Shown here piece by piece: positions 17,695 to 26,259 of a DNA stretch of 64,000 nucleotides. Where the stretch lies: contig NZ_LMOR01000003.1 of assembly GCF_001424225.1 (NCBI RefSeq), positions 375,006 through 439,005 of the forward strand. Reading direction: 5' to 3'. The translations under genes and the position numbers were made by a program. How positions within the stretch are numbered: position 1 is the first letter of the stretch; each line of letters begins with the position of its first letter. This DNA is from Microbacterium sp. Leaf151. Lineage in GTDB: Bacteria; Actinomycetota; Actinomycetes; Actinomycetales; Microbacteriaceae. Below the pieces are notes generated by a model. It had not been told where the DNA came from. It ran no database searches and worked only from the letters and a program-made list of their open reading frames with translations.

Positions 17695-17770
17695 TGGTGG
17701 GCCCGGAGGGGCTCGAACCCTCGACCCGCGGATTAAAAGTCCGATGCTCTGCCAACTGAGCTACAGGCCC
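17695..17770 (-). tRNA. tRNA-Lys (UUU), CCA encoded
   Basis: Reading the minus strand, the acceptor stem GGGCCTG pairs with CGGGCCC (one G-U), with D-arm AGCTCAGTTGG, anticodon loop CTTTTAA (anticodon TTT, lysine) and T-loop GGTTCGAGCC. Discriminator A and CCA are encoded (17695-17698). The last 7 bases, CCCACCA, are the core repeated at both element starts to the left, so the 3' end is the apparent attachment site. Confidence 0.93.
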
Positions 17771-17810
17771 TGATGCACCCAGCCTACCGGGAGCGGCCGC
17801 GGCTTCGTGC

Positions 17811-18809
17811 TCATCGACGGGTGCGTGCGACGATCCAGAAGAGGTAGGCGCCCCCCACGACGCCGGTGAGCAGACCCACCGGGATCTGCAGGGGCGCGAG
17901 TGCGCGTTGGGCGACGACGTCGGCGATAACGAGAATCGCCGCACCGGTCAGCGCCGAACCGAACAGGGGGATGCCGCTGGTGCCGAGCGTGCGGCGGGCG
18001 AGTTGCGGCGCCGCCAGAGCGATGAAGCCGATCGGACCGGAGACCGCGGTGGCCGTTCCCGTCAGCAGTGCCGCCACCACGACCAGGAGCAGGCGCACGC
18101 GGCCGGTCCGCACGCCCAGGGAGCGCGCCGTGTCGTCGCCGAGCTCCAGCGCGCGGAAGTCGCGGTGCACGAGGGTGAGCACCAGGCTCAGGATGCCGAG
18201 GGCGCCGAGCAGAAGGGCGACGTCATCCAGGGAGGTGGCGGCGAGGCTCCCGTGCAACCACTGGTCGGCGTTGCGCGCGATCTCGACGGGCGCTCGGGTG
18301 AGGAGGTAGTCGTTGACCGCCCCGAGCAGCGTCGAGAGCGCGATACCCGCGAGGATCGTCCTTTCTCGCGAGACGCCGACGCTGCGCGCCAGGAGCATGA
18401 CCACCACGACCGTCAGCAGCCCGCCCATCCACGCGCCGGCAGCGGGGGAAGCGGTGGGGGCGATGACGATGAGACCGACCAGGGCGCCGGTGGCGGATCC
18501 GGCGGTGAAGCCCACGATGTCGGGGCTCGCGAGCGGGTTGCGGGCGAGCGTCTGGAAGACTGCGCCGGCCACCCCCAGGGCCGCGCCGATCGACAGGGCC
18601 GCGACGACCCGCGGGACCCGCAGCCCCATCACCACCACGTTCGTGCGGCCGTCGGCACTCCCGGTGAGAGCCGATGCGACGTCGCCGAGTGACGCCTGGA
18701 ACGATCCGGTCGTCACGCCGACGATGGCGGCGAGCACCGCCGCGACGACGGTCGCCGCCGTGACGATGGCGTACCGACGGTGTCGCGACACGACGGCAGT
18801 GCGCCTCAT
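17811..18809 (-). CDS. FecCD-type iron-siderophore ABC permease (second subunit)
   Basis: 332 aa with about 8-10 membrane segments. The family signature is clear: LRVPRVVAALSIGAALGVAG, QTLARNPLASPDIVGFTAG and, near the end, GPIGFIALAAPQLAR. The start ATG 18809 overlaps the stop of the partner permease (ATGA). Longer open starts add low-complexity Arg-rich residues and are rejected. It forms the heterodimeric membrane channel with the next gene for Fe-siderophore import. No ATPase gene is adjacent, so the ATP-binding subunit must be encoded elsewhere. Confidence 0.88.
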   Translation of the reverse strand: MRRTAVVSRHRRYAIVTAATVVAAVLAAIVGVTTGSFQASLGDVASALTGSADGRTNVVVMGLRVPRVVAALSIGAALGVAGAVFQTLARNPLASPDIVGFTAGSATGALVGLIVIAPTASPAAGAWMGGLLTVVVVMLLARSVGVSRERTILAGIALSTLLGAVNDYLLTRAPVEIARNADQWLHGSLAATSLDDVALLLGALGILSLVLTLVHRDFRALELGDDTARSLGVRTGRVRLLLVVVAALLTGTATAVSGPIGFIALAAPQLARRTLGTSGIPLFGSALTGAAILVIADVVAQRALAPLQIPVGLLTGVVGGAYLFWIVARTRR

Positions 18810-19855
18810 GACGACTTCCGTACGACGAGCCACAGCAACAGGGGAGCACCGACGAACGCGGCGACGATACCCGCCTCGACCTCGCCCGGAAGAGCGATGA
18901 CCCGACCGATCACGTCGCTGGCGAGGGTGAGCGCGGCGCCGGCCGACGCGGCCAGGGGGAGCGAGGTGCGCACACCGCGGCCGACGACACCGCGGACGAT
19001 GTGGGCGACGAGAAGTCCGATGAACGCTAGGGGACCCGCGGCCGACGTCGCTGCGGCGCAGAGGAGGGTGATGGCCGTACCGGCCACGACCACGACGAGC
19101 ACGGGAGACACCCCGAGCGAACGCGACAGGTCGTCGCCGAGCTGCAGCTGATCGAGCCCGCGGGCGACCGCCGCGGCCAGGACGACCCCCGCGATCGCGA
19201 ACGGCAGCAGCTGGGCGGCGACGTCGGGGTCGCGTCGCTCGAAGGACCCGACCGCCCAGAAACGAAACGACTCGAACGTGTCGTCGTCGGCGATCGTGAT
19301 GATGCGGACCACCGCGCCGAGGCACGCGCTCAGCGCCACCCCCGCCAGAACGAGGCCGACCGTGTCGCCGCGCCGCCCCGGCCGTGCGGCGGCGTTCACC
19401 AGGAGAGCCGCTCCCGCAGCTCCCGCGAAAGCGAACCAGACGTATCCGGCGGCGGTGCCTACGCCGAAGAACGCGATGGCGACGACGACGCCGACCGCCG
19501 CCCCGGCATTGACGCCCAGCAGACCGGGGTCGGCGAGGGGGTTGCGGGTGACGGCCTGCATCAGCACTCCCGCAACCCCCAAGCAGGATCCGGCGAGGAG
19601 CGCGGTGAGCGTGCGGGGGATGCGGAGGTCGAAGACGATGACGCCGACGGCATCCCGCCGACCCGAGAACAGCGCCGACATCACGTCCGTCGGGGCAAGA
19701 GCGCGCGACCCAACCGCGAGGCTCGCGACAACGAGCCCGACCAGGATGACGAGCGCGGCGAGGGTCAGTCCGGTCGCGCGCCGCCCGGCTCTCCGGCGGC
19801 GGTGAAGCAGATGCGCCGCGGTCACCGGTCGAGCGGCCGCGGACAGATCGATCAC
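18806..19855 (-). CDS. FecCD-type iron-siderophore ABC permease (first subunit)
   Basis: 349 aa from GTG 19855. Signature LRIPRTLTALLAGSCLGVAG, QAVTRNPLADPGLLGVNAG and GPLAFIGLLVAHIVR place it in the FecCD family. Open codons upstream to 19924 would overlap the divergent binding-protein gene; GTG 19855 follows a TATCCT -10-like box by 7 nt on the minus strand and keeps the iron box outside the gene, so I chose it. Divergent from the substrate-binding lipoprotein 23 bp away and controlled together with it. Confidence 0.85.
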   Translation of the reverse strand: MIDLSAAARPVTAAHLLHRRRRAGRRATGLTLAALVILVGLVVASLAVGSRALAPTDVMSALFSGRRDAVGVIVFDLRIPRTLTALLAGSCLGVAGVLMQAVTRNPLADPGLLGVNAGAAVGVVVAIAFFGVGTAAGYVWFAFAGAAGAALLVNAAARPGRRGDTVGLVLAGVALSACLGAVVRIITIADDDTFESFRFWAVGSFERRDPDVAAQLLPFAIAGVVLAAAVARGLDQLQLGDDLSRSLGVSPVLVVVVAGTAITLLCAAATSAAGPLAFIGLLVAHIVRGVVGRGVRTSLPLAASAGAALTLASDVIGRVIALPGEVEAGIVAAFVGAPLLLWLVVRKSS

Positions 19856-19857
19856 GA

Positions 19858-19872
19858 AGGTAAGGATACCCT
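19858..19872. promoter_or_regulatory. DtxR/IdeR-type iron box between divergent starts
   Basis: AGGTAAGGATACCCT agrees at 13 of 15 positions with the core of the actinobacterial iron box (AGGTAAGGCTAACCT, from memory). It fills the 23-bp space between the divergent GTG starts and overlaps both presumed -10 boxes: TACCCT (plus strand, 19867-19872, 6 nt before GTG 19879) and TATCCT on the minus strand. Iron-loaded DtxR/IdeR bound here would block both leaderless transcripts. Confidence 0.75.
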
Positions 19873-19878
19873 CAGTAG

Positions 19879-20925
19879 GTGATCGAGCTTCGTTCCCCGT
19901 CTCTCCCCGCCCGTTTTCGTCCACTCGCCGCCGCCCTCGGGGCAGTAGTCGTCCTTGCGCTCACCGGCTGCGCCGGCGCCGCAGCTCACGTATCCACCGT
20001 CGACGCCGAAGCCGGCGCCACGGGGGAGTGGGTCGTATCGCGTGATCTGGAGCCCGGTATGGGCTCGACCGAGCCCGATGGTGTCTTCCCCCGCGAAGTC
20101 ACCCACTTCGAAGGCGTGACCGAGATCCCCGCACGGCCGTCCCGCATCGCCATCGTGTCCACCGGCCAGCTCGACGCGCTCCTCACGCTGGGTACTGTGC
20201 CCGCCGCCGCCACCCGCGCCGAGAACAGCGGATTGGTGCCGCAGTACCTGCTCGACGCCTTCCCCCAGGATGCCGCGGCACTCGCCGCCATGACCGACAT
20301 CGGCCAGCGCACCGAGCCCGACCTCGAAGCGATCGCCCAGGCCGCCCCCGACCTCATCCTCATCAACGCCACGCGGGGCGCGGAGCTCTACGACGCCCTG
20401 TCCGCGGTCGCCCCGACCGTGGTGACGAAGGGCAACGGGGTGAACTGGAAGAGCGACTTCCTGCTCATCGCCGATGCGCTCGGTGACGAAGGCGCGGCGC
20501 GCGGCATCCTGGATTCGCTCCAGTCCGACAGCGCGGCGTTCGCCGCGACCCACGCGGAGGGCGAGCCGACCGTCTCATTCCTGCAGTCGACGGGCGATCG
20601 CACGCGCATCATGGGCGTGCCCTCCTTCGCCGGTGGTCTCGCGGAAGACCTCGGGCTCGGTCGCCCGGCATCCCAGCAGTTCGACGAGACATCGCAGGAG
20701 GTCAGCGCGGAGCAGATCGACCTCACCGATGCGGACCACGTGTTCTACGCCGGCACCGGCCAGGGCATTGCGTTCATCGAGGAGGCGCCGCTGTGGTCCA
20801 CGCTCGACGCCGTGTCGGGCGGACGTACCGTCGCCGTCGACTTCGACCCGTGGTTCATGAATGCCGGCCCCACGGCGGCACGCATCGTGCAGGACGAGAT
20901 GGTGCGCGTCGTCGGCGCCGACTGA
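19879..20925 (+). CDS. Fe-siderophore ABC transporter substrate-binding lipoprotein
   Basis: 348 aa. Arg-containing N-terminus, hydrophobic stretch LAAALGAVVVLALTGC with a lipobox (LTGC), then a FepB/FhuD-like domain: PSRIAIVSTGQLDALLTLG, PDLEAIAQAAPDLILIN, PTVSFLQSTGDRTRIMG and a final WFMNAGPTAA. It should be anchored outside the membrane and deliver a ferric siderophore to the divergent permeases. The GTG start follows TACCCT by 6 nt and has no Shine-Dalgarno site. A strong bidirectional terminator follows. Confidence 0.87.
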   Translation: MIELRSPSLPARFRPLAAALGAVVVLALTGCAGAAAHVSTVDAEAGATGEWVVSRDLEPGMGSTEPDGVFPREVTHFEGVTEIPARPSRIAIVSTGQLDALLTLGTVPAAATRAENSGLVPQYLLDAFPQDAAALAAMTDIGQRTEPDLEAIAQAAPDLILINATRGAELYDALSAVAPTVVTKGNGVNWKSDFLLIADALGDEGAARGILDSLQSDSAAFAATHAEGEPTVSFLQSTGDRTRIMGVPSFAGGLAEDLGLGRPASQQFDETSQEVSAEQIDLTDADHVFYAGTGQGIAFIEEAPLWSTLDAVSGGRTVAVDFDPWFMNAGPTAARIVQDEMVRVVGAD

Positions 20926-20938
20926 CGCACGAAAAGAG

Positions 20939-20975
20939 CGAGAGCCGGACCCCCTCGCCTGGGGTCCGGCTCTCG
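20939..20975. terminator. Bidirectional terminator
   Basis: CGAGAGCCGGACCCC pairs perfectly with GGGGTCCGGCTCTCG around a 7-nt loop; A-rich sequence lies on the left (GAAAAG). It separates the convergent binding-protein and fasciclin genes. Confidence 0.85.
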
Positions 20976-21034
20976 CCGTCAGATCCGATCGGTCATCGAT
21001 CGGTCGAGCGCGTGATCGCTCACGCGTCGAGGAA

Positions 21035-21709
21035 TTACATCGGGGGCATCAGCACCGTGTCGATGAGGTACACCGTGGCGTTGGCCGTCTGAACGCCACC
21101 GCAGATGACGTTCGAGGTGCCGTTGACCGTGATCGAGTCGCCCGAGCCGGCGACCGTGACGTCGGCGCCCTGAACCGTGGTGTGGGTGCCGTCGATCTCG
21201 TCGGGGGCGATCTGGCCGGGGACCACGTGGTAGGTCAGGATCGAGGTCAGCAGGTCGGTGTCGGTCTTCAGCGTCTCGATGGTCGCGGCGTCGATCTTGG
21301 CGAAAGCGTCGTCGACCGGTGCGAAGACGGTGAACTCGCTACCGTTCAGCGTGTCGACCAGGTTCACGTTGGGGTTCAGCTGTCCGCTGACCGCCGCGGT
21401 GAGCGTGGTGAGCAGCGGGTTGTTCGAGGCGGCGACGGCGACCGGGTCAGCGGCCATGCCCGCAACCGAACCGGCACCCGAGGGGACGGTCTCGGCGTAA
21501 CCGGCGCAACCGGGGCCGACGAGGTTGGCGGCCGGGTCCATCGCGGATGCCGAGGCCGACATCGAAGGCGACGCCTCCATCGAGGGGGCGGTGCTCTCCT
21601 CGGTGGTCGTGCCACCCGAGGTGGTGCCGCCCGAACATGCGGTGAGAGCGAAGGCCGAGCCCAGAACGAGGGCGAGACCGGCGACGACAGGCTTCTTGTT
21701 GGTGAGCAT
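21035..21709 (-). CDS. Fasciclin (FAS1) domain lipoprotein, MPT70/MPT83-like
   Basis: 224 aa. Lipobox LTAC closes an N-terminal hydrophobic segment (res. ~8-25); a Ser/Thr/Met-rich linker (26-60) follows; the FAS1 domain (about 75-224) shows [14 protein letters not shown] (H1-like) and YHVVPGQI (H2-like). Surface-exposed adhesion-type protein. It is divergent from sigK-rskA. In Mycobacterium tuberculosis SigK drives the related mpt70 and mpt83 and the loci are also adjacent, so this gene is the likely SigK target. The ribosome-binding site GGAGGA stands 5 nt before the ATG. Confidence 0.88.
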   Translation of the reverse strand: MLTNKKPVVAGLALVLGSAFALTACSGGTTSGGTTTEESTAPSMEASPSMSASASAMDPAANLVGPGCAGYAETVPSGAGSVAGMAADPVAVAASNNPLLTTLTAAVSGQLNPNVNLVDTLNGSEFTVFAPVDDAFAKIDAATIETLKTDTDLLTSILTYHVVPGQIAPDEIDGTHTTVQGADVTVAGSGDSITVNGTSNVICGGVQTANATVYLIDTVLMPPM

Positions 21710-22018
21710 GACATTCCTCCGAAATCGTTCGGATCGCGTCTGCGACCCGTCAAGGACACCCCGGTGCGAGGGGCGGTTCGCCGTGGAGCGGCTTACACAG
21801 GGTCTTCGGGACCCCCCGGAGAACGGATTGCGAAATGTTTCCCTTCGGGTCGTTCCACGGCGTCACAAGATCGGAGAAACCCTGGTCAGAGGGTCATAAA
21901 TATTCCTCACAATATTTCTTCGTCCGTTCGAATGGCCGATGGGACGGCCCATATAACGGTTCGGACAGACCTTTCGCGTGCTCGCGCGCGCGTACAGGAA
22001 TCGTCCCGGCAGTACGGA
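21710..22018. promoter_or_regulatory. Divergent fasciclin / sigK intergenic region
   Basis: 309 bp that must hold both promoters. A perfect AT-rich inverted repeat, AAATATT-N6-AATATTT (21898-21917), stands out in GC-rich surroundings. I could not find a -35/-10 pair shared by both sides, so the SigK-type promoter is not placed. Confidence 0.4.
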
Positions 22019-22621
22019 ATGATGGATGCCATGGTGATCGACGGTTTCGACCTGCCCGACGAGGGGCTCGAGAAGGTCGATCACATCGGCGTCCTGCTGC
22101 TGCGTGTCGCGGACGGCGACCGTGGTGCTTTCGCCGAGGTGTACGACGCCCTTGCTGCGCGCGCCTTCGGTCTCATCCGGCGCGTCCTGGTCGACCGGTC
22201 GCAGAGCGAAGAGGTACTGCAGGAGGTCTTCCTCGAGATCTGGCAATCCGCTGCGAAGTTCACTCCGAATAGAGGACAGGGAAGATCGTGGATACTCACG
22301 ATCGCGCATCGACGAGCGGTGGACCGCGTGCGGTCGTCGCAGTCGAGCGTGGATCGAGATGTACGCGCCGGCTTCCGGGACATGGATGTCGCGTATGACA
22401 ACGTGTCCGAGAAAGTGGAACTGAAAATGGAAGGGCGGCGCGTCGTCGATGCACTGGCGACGCTCCCCGAAGCTCAGAAGGAAGCGCTCACGCTGGCCTA
22501 TTTCGGTGGGTACAGCCAAAGTGAGATCGCGACCCTCGTCGGGGCGCCGCTCGGTACGGTCAAGACCAGGATGCGTGACGGTCTGTCGCGCTTGAGGATG
22601 GAGATGGGGGTGGACAAGTGA
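22019..22621 (+). CDS. sigK: ECF sigma factor, SigK type
   Basis: 200 aa. Region 2 contains EVLQEVFLEIWQSAAKF and SWILTIAHRRAVDRVR; region 4 contains YSQSEIATLVGAPLGTVKTR, the typical ECF helix-turn-helix. The following gene encodes an RskA-type anti-sigma factor whose GTG overlaps this stop (GTGA). The start is ATG 22019 or 22022; open frame upstream (to 20861) is antisense to the fasciclin gene and not real. The sigma is expected to stay inactive until RskA is cleaved, then to transcribe itself and the fasciclin gene. Confidence 0.85.
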   Translation: MMDAMVIDGFDLPDEGLEKVDHIGVLLLRVADGDRGAFAEVYDALAARAFGLIRRVLVDRSQSEEVLQEVFLEIWQSAAKFTPNRGQGRSWILTIAHRRAVDRVRSSQSSVDRDVRAGFRDMDVAYDNVSEKVELKMEGRRVVDALATLPEAQKEALTLAYFGGYSQSEIATLVGAPLGTVKTRMRDGLSRLRMEMGVDK

Positions 22622-23427
22622 ACGAGAGGGATTTCGCCGACCTCGCCGTCGGACATGCGCTGAATGCGCTATCCGAGGCAGATGAACGCGCGTACCAGGA
22701 GGCTCTCGCGGGCAATCCACAGTGGGACCATCACGTGCGCGGGGCGGTCGACACCGTCGCCGCTCTCAGCGCCTCCGTCGAACCGGTCGAGCCGCCGTCC
22801 GCCGTGCGCGCGTCGTTGTTCGCCCGCATCTCCGAACTCCCGCAGGACTCCGCGGAGCCGCGAGATGTGCGGACCTCCGCCGATGACGAAGATTTCGCCG
22901 CGCTGGGCATCGCCCCGGCGGCGAGCGTGCGTGAGCCCGTCGCCCTCCGTTCGTCCGGCCGCTCGGGATGGGGGACAAAGCGGTGGTTCGCCCTCGCCGC
23001 ATCGTTCGCGGCCGTGCTGGTGCTCGGTTTCGGAGCAGTGACCGTCAGTCAGTTTTTCGCGCCTCCCGCGGCGGTCGTCGCCCTGCAGCAGATCGAGGAC
23101 GCCCCTGACGCGCAGTCGGCTTCGGCGACGATGTCCGACGGAACCGTCGCGACAGCGCACTGGTCGCCGTCGACGGGACAGAGTGTGCTCGTGGCCGACG
23201 GGATGCCGGAGTTGGCCGACGGCACGACGTACGAGCTGTGGTTCGTCCGCGGGGAGACCCCGATCGCGGCGGGCACCTTCCAGCCTGACCCCGACGGCAA
23301 GGCCACCGCTGTCTTGCAGGGCCAGATGCACACCGGTGACGTGATCGCGGTCACGATCGAGCCGGCGGGCGGGTCGCCCGACGGAACGCCGAGCACCGAC
23401 CCGGTCGTCGCCGTCGCCACGGCCTGA
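22618..23427 (+). CDS. rskA: Anti-sigma-K factor RskA
   Basis: 269 aa membrane protein. A cytoplasmic N-terminal anti-sigma domain (DLAVGHALNALSEADERAY near the start), one membrane segment at about 123-143 (WFALAASFAAVLVLGFG), and the extracellular RskA domain with W-S-P-S and GTTYELWFVRGETPIAAGTF. It should bind SigK and release it after regulated proteolysis. It is coupled to sigK by a GTGA overlap. A GC-rich hairpin without a T-run at 23459-23474 may help terminate the operon. Confidence 0.88.
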   Translation: MNERDFADLAVGHALNALSEADERAYQEALAGNPQWDHHVRGAVDTVAALSASVEPVEPPSAVRASLFARISELPQDSAEPRDVRTSADDEDFAALGIAPAASVREPVALRSSGRSGWGTKRWFALAASFAAVLVLGFGAVTVSQFFAPPAAVVALQQIEDAPDAQSASATMSDGTVATAHWSPSTGQSVLVADGMPELADGTTYELWFVRGETPIAAGTFQPDPDGKATAVLQGQMHTGDVIAVTIEPAGGSPDGTPSTDPVVAVATA

Positions 23428-23504
23428 CGCGACCGCCCGAACGGGGCCCGGCCGGGGGGCGGGTCCCGACCCGCGGGCGGTGGGGGACCGCCTAGCCTGG
23501 ATGG

Positions 23505-24143
23505 ATGAGCGATTCCTCTCGCGAGTTCCACAAGCCGGTGCGGCGCCCCGCCGAACTGTTCGACCGCCTCTTCGCGGCGGACGACCCCGCCGAGGTGTCG
23601 CGTGTGGCCCACAGCACGGCTCACGCACTACTTTCTCGCGTGCGTGCCGATCCCTCGGTCGACGTCGTCGAGCGCCTCGTGGCCTTCACCGATGACAACG
23701 GCATCGACGACATCGCGGAGTTGTGGTCGCGTTCGCCCGCCCGCTCGCTTCCAGGCGCGCTCTGGCGGCTGTACCTGCTGCAGCTCATGATCCATGACGA
23801 CGCGGCGACCGCCGCATTGCTGTACGAGCGTGGCCGCATCGAGATCGCGACGGTGGATGCCGTGGTGGCGGGCGCTCCCGCACCCGCGGGGCCCGAGGAG
23901 CTGGTGCGCCTCATCGACACGATCCTGCGGGGATTGTTCGAGGGCGACTTCGCCGTCGCGCTCGATCGTGCGGCCGCCTTCTGCCGCGTGCAGGCCGCGG
24001 GCTCCACCCACCTCGCGGACGATTACGAGAACACGGAGTCGGAGCGCGCGAGCGCGCTGACCACGCGCGCCCTGCGCCTGGCGACCTACGCCGAAGACCT
24101 GTCGGCATGCGCGGCGCTGTGGCGTCGCGACGCCCTGACCTGA
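23505..24143 (+). CDS. Conserved actinobacterial protein of unknown function
   Basis: 212 aa, acidic, all-helical by appearance, with no signal or membrane segment. I recognise no domain; similar proteins are sometimes mislabelled as RNA polymerase beta subunits in Microbacteriaceae, which the sequence does not support. Notable segments: KPVRRPAELFDRLFAADDPA at the start and DYENTESERASALTTRALRL near the end. The ATG lies 6 nt after TAGCCT (23493-23498), so it is probably leaderless with its own promoter. Confidence 0.65.
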   Translation: MSDSSREFHKPVRRPAELFDRLFAADDPAEVSRVAHSTAHALLSRVRADPSVDVVERLVAFTDDNGIDDIAELWSRSPARSLPGALWRLYLLQLMIHDDAATAALLYERGRIEIATVDAVVAGAPAPAGPEELVRLIDTILRGLFEGDFAVALDRAAAFCRVQAAGSTHLADDYENTESERASALTTRALRLATYAEDLSACAALWRRDALT

Positions 24144-24441
24144 GTCGGCGCGACGCCTCGGGGCGGCAGGGCGCACAGCACCGGATGACGGCGGCTCCCG
24201 GTCCCCGCGACAGGTCAGCGGGTCGGGTGCGAGATCTGCACGGGAACGCACGTGCAAGAGATTGGGTGCCGGACCGCAGAACGCCTCTCGGCGCATGGCC
24301 GCTCAGAGCGGCAAAAGATGGAGCCCGGGGTTACTGCGGCCCGGCTAGAGAAGTGTAACAAGCGCGAGCCCGAGTCATTCCCTCCCGCGGCCGGCGTTGA
24401 CAAACCCCGGGCGTGTCGGAACCGCCGCGTAGGCTCCCTGC
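24144..24441. other. Intergenic region with no clear gene
   Basis: 298 bp. No plausible coding frame. TTGACA occurs at 24400-24405 but no well-spaced -10 follows. TAGGCT (24430-24435) lies 6 nt before the next ATG. No riboswitch class I know matches. Confidence 0.4.
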
Positions 24442-25326
24442 ATGGCCTTGCGCTCTGCTCTTCGCATCGACCCCGCGGCATCCGTCGAGCGGAGGGAGTC
24501 CTTCGCCGACACCTTCCGCGCGATCGACCCGTTCGCCCCTGCTCTTCCCGTCGGCGAGCTCAGCGCCCAACGCGGGGACGGCGTCTTCGAATCGCTCGGC
24601 GTCGTCGACGCTCACCCGCAGGAGGTCGAACCGCACCTCGAGCGCCTCGCCCACTCGGCTCAGCTGTGCGACCTACCCGTGCCGAACCTCGCGCAGTGGC
24701 GGGAGGCGATCGTGACGGTGGCCCGTGAAGCGGGTCGGGGGGAGAACGTGATGAAGCTCCTGCTCAGCCGGGGTGTCGAGGGGGCCGACGCGCCGACCGC
24801 GTGGATCACCCTCGCCGATGCGCCCGACAACACGGCGGCGCGCACCGACGGCGTCCGCGTAGCGACCCTCGACCGCGGCTACGCCCTCGACGTGCCCGCC
24901 CGCGCACCGTGGCTGCTTCTGGGCGCCAAGACCCTGTCGTACGCGACGAACATGGCCGCCATCCGCGAGGCGAAACGCCGCGGGGCCGACGATGCGGTCT
25001 TCGTCAGCAGCGACGGCTTCGTGCTCGAGGCACCCACGGCATCCGTCGTCCTGCGCGTCGGTCAGCGCTTCGTGACACCCGCGCCGAGCGTCGGCATCCT
25101 GCACGGCACCACGCAGGTGAGTCTGTTCGCGCACCTCGAACGGCGGGGTTTCGCCACGGACTACGCCACGGTCTCGGTCGCCGAGCTCGCGGACGCGGAG
25201 GCCGCGTGGCTGCTGTCGAGCGTGCGTCTCGCAGCCCCGGTCTCCGCGGTGGACGGGCGGGCTCTCCCGATCGACCGGGCCTTCAGCGACGAGCTCAACG
25301 CCTACCTGTTGAGTCCCCGGGACTGA
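24442..25326 (+). CDS. Class IV PLP aminotransferase, aminodeoxychorismate lyase-like
   Basis: 294 aa. Fold-type IV markers: RGDGVFESL (about res. 44-52), the PLP lysine in LLLGAKTLSYATNM (about 154-167), and an SSDGFVLEAPTASV loop (about 190-203) where ADC lyase and branched-chain or D-amino-acid transaminases differ. ADC lyase (PabC, p-aminobenzoate synthesis for folate) is the best guess because proteins with this start in actinobacteria are annotated so; no pabAB is adjacent to prove it. The ATG follows TAGGCT by 6 nt, suggesting a leaderless mRNA. Confidence 0.75.
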   Translation: MALRSALRIDPAASVERRESFADTFRAIDPFAPALPVGELSAQRGDGVFESLGVVDAHPQEVEPHLERLAHSAQLCDLPVPNLAQWREAIVTVAREAGRGENVMKLLLSRGVEGADAPTAWITLADAPDNTAARTDGVRVATLDRGYALDVPARAPWLLLGAKTLSYATNMAAIREAKRRGADDAVFVSSDGFVLEAPTASVVLRVGQRFVTPAPSVGILHGTTQVSLFAHLERRGFATDYATVSVAELADAEAAWLLSSVRLAAPVSAVDGRALPIDRAFSDELNAYLLSPRD

Positions 25327-25396
25327 TCCGCCGCGCCCGCCGCCCGGGGCAGGGCGTCGTCGTCAGGTGACGCCGGTGCTCGGCATCCGGAAATGA

Positions 25397-25424
25397 CGAA
25401 AGCCCCGCCGGAGCAGGGCTTTCG
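25397..25424. terminator. Bidirectional terminator
   Basis: CGAAAGCCC pairs with GGGCTTTCG around a 10-nt loop, between the convergent aminotransferase and pstB genes. Confidence 0.75.
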
Positions 25425-25439
25425 CGTGGGGTCGGGTGC

Positions 25440-26219
25440 TTACCCGAAGCGGCCCGAGACGTAGTCCTCGGTCGCCTGCACCGACGGCGTGGTGAAGATC
25501 GTGGAGGTGTCGTTGTACTCGATGAGCTTGCCGGGCTTGCCGGTGCCGGCGATGTTGAAGAACGCCGTCTTGTCGCTCACGCGCGATGCCTGCTGCATGT
25601 TGTGCGTGACGATGACGACGGTGTACTCGCTCTTCAATTCGCCGATGAGCTCCTCGATCGCGTAGGTCGAGATGGGGTCGAGTGCCGAGCAGGGCTCGTC
25701 CATCAGGATGACGTCGGGGGACACGGCGATCGCGCGGGCGATGCACAGACGTTGCTGCTGGCCACCCGACAGGCCCGAGCCGGGCTTGTCGAGGCGGTCC
25801 TTGACCTCGTTCCACAGGTTCGCGCCCTTGAGCGACTTCTCGACCAGCGCGTCGGCGTCGGACTTGGCGATGCGGCGGTTGTTCAGCTTCACCCCGGCTA
25901 GCACGTTCTCGCGGATCGACATCGTCGGGAACGGGTTCGGGCGCTGGAACACCATGCCCACCTGACGACGCACCAGTACGGGGTCGACGCCCGAGCCGTA
26001 CAGGTCGTCGCCGTCGAGCAGCACGGAACCCTCGACGCGAGCGCCGGGGATGACCTCGTGCATGCGGTTGAGGGTGCGCAGGAAGGTCGACTTGCCGCAA
26101 CCCGACGGGCCGATGAAGGCGGTGACGGTGCGGGGCTCGATGTCGAGGGACACGCCCTCGACAGCGAGGAAGTCGCCGTAGTAGACGTTCAGGTCGTTTA
26201 CTTCGATGCTTTTGGACAC
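25440..26219 (-). CDS. pstB: Phosphate ABC transporter ATP-binding protein PstB
   Basis: 259 aa. Walker [11 protein letters not shown]-loop [12 protein letters not shown] signature LSGGQQQR, Walker [14 protein letters not shown] and the H-loop VTHNMQQ. The PNPFP and [13 protein letters not shown] motifs are specific to PstB. It energises high-affinity phosphate import by PstSCA. Last gene of the pstSCAB operon, 40 bp after pstA. Confidence 0.96.
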   Translation of the reverse strand: MSKSIEVNDLNVYYGDFLAVEGVSLDIEPRTVTAFIGPSGCGKSTFLRTLNRMHEVIPGARVEGSVLLDGDDLYGSGVDPVLVRRQVGMVFQRPNPFPTMSIRENVLAGVKLNNRRIAKSDADALVEKSLKGANLWNEVKDRLDKPGSGLSGGQQQRLCIARAIAVSPDVILMDEPCSALDPISTYAIEELIGELKSEYTVVIVTHNMQQASRVSDKTAFFNIAGTGKPGKLIEYNDTSTIFTTPSVQATEDYVSGRFG

Positions 26220-26259
26220 GATTCCTCGGGTGATTTCTGGTCGGGTCGACGTGCCGCGG

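Noticed and set aside
20861..22018. Extended N-terminus for the sigma factor
   Set aside because: The extension is antisense to the fasciclin gene and its translation is low complexity; SigK-type proteins are about 190-200 aa, matching the start at 22019.
24144..24441. Riboswitch or small RNA before the class IV aminotransferase
   Set aside because: GC-rich stems can be drawn, but no known riboswitch core sequence is present and the gene appears leaderless.
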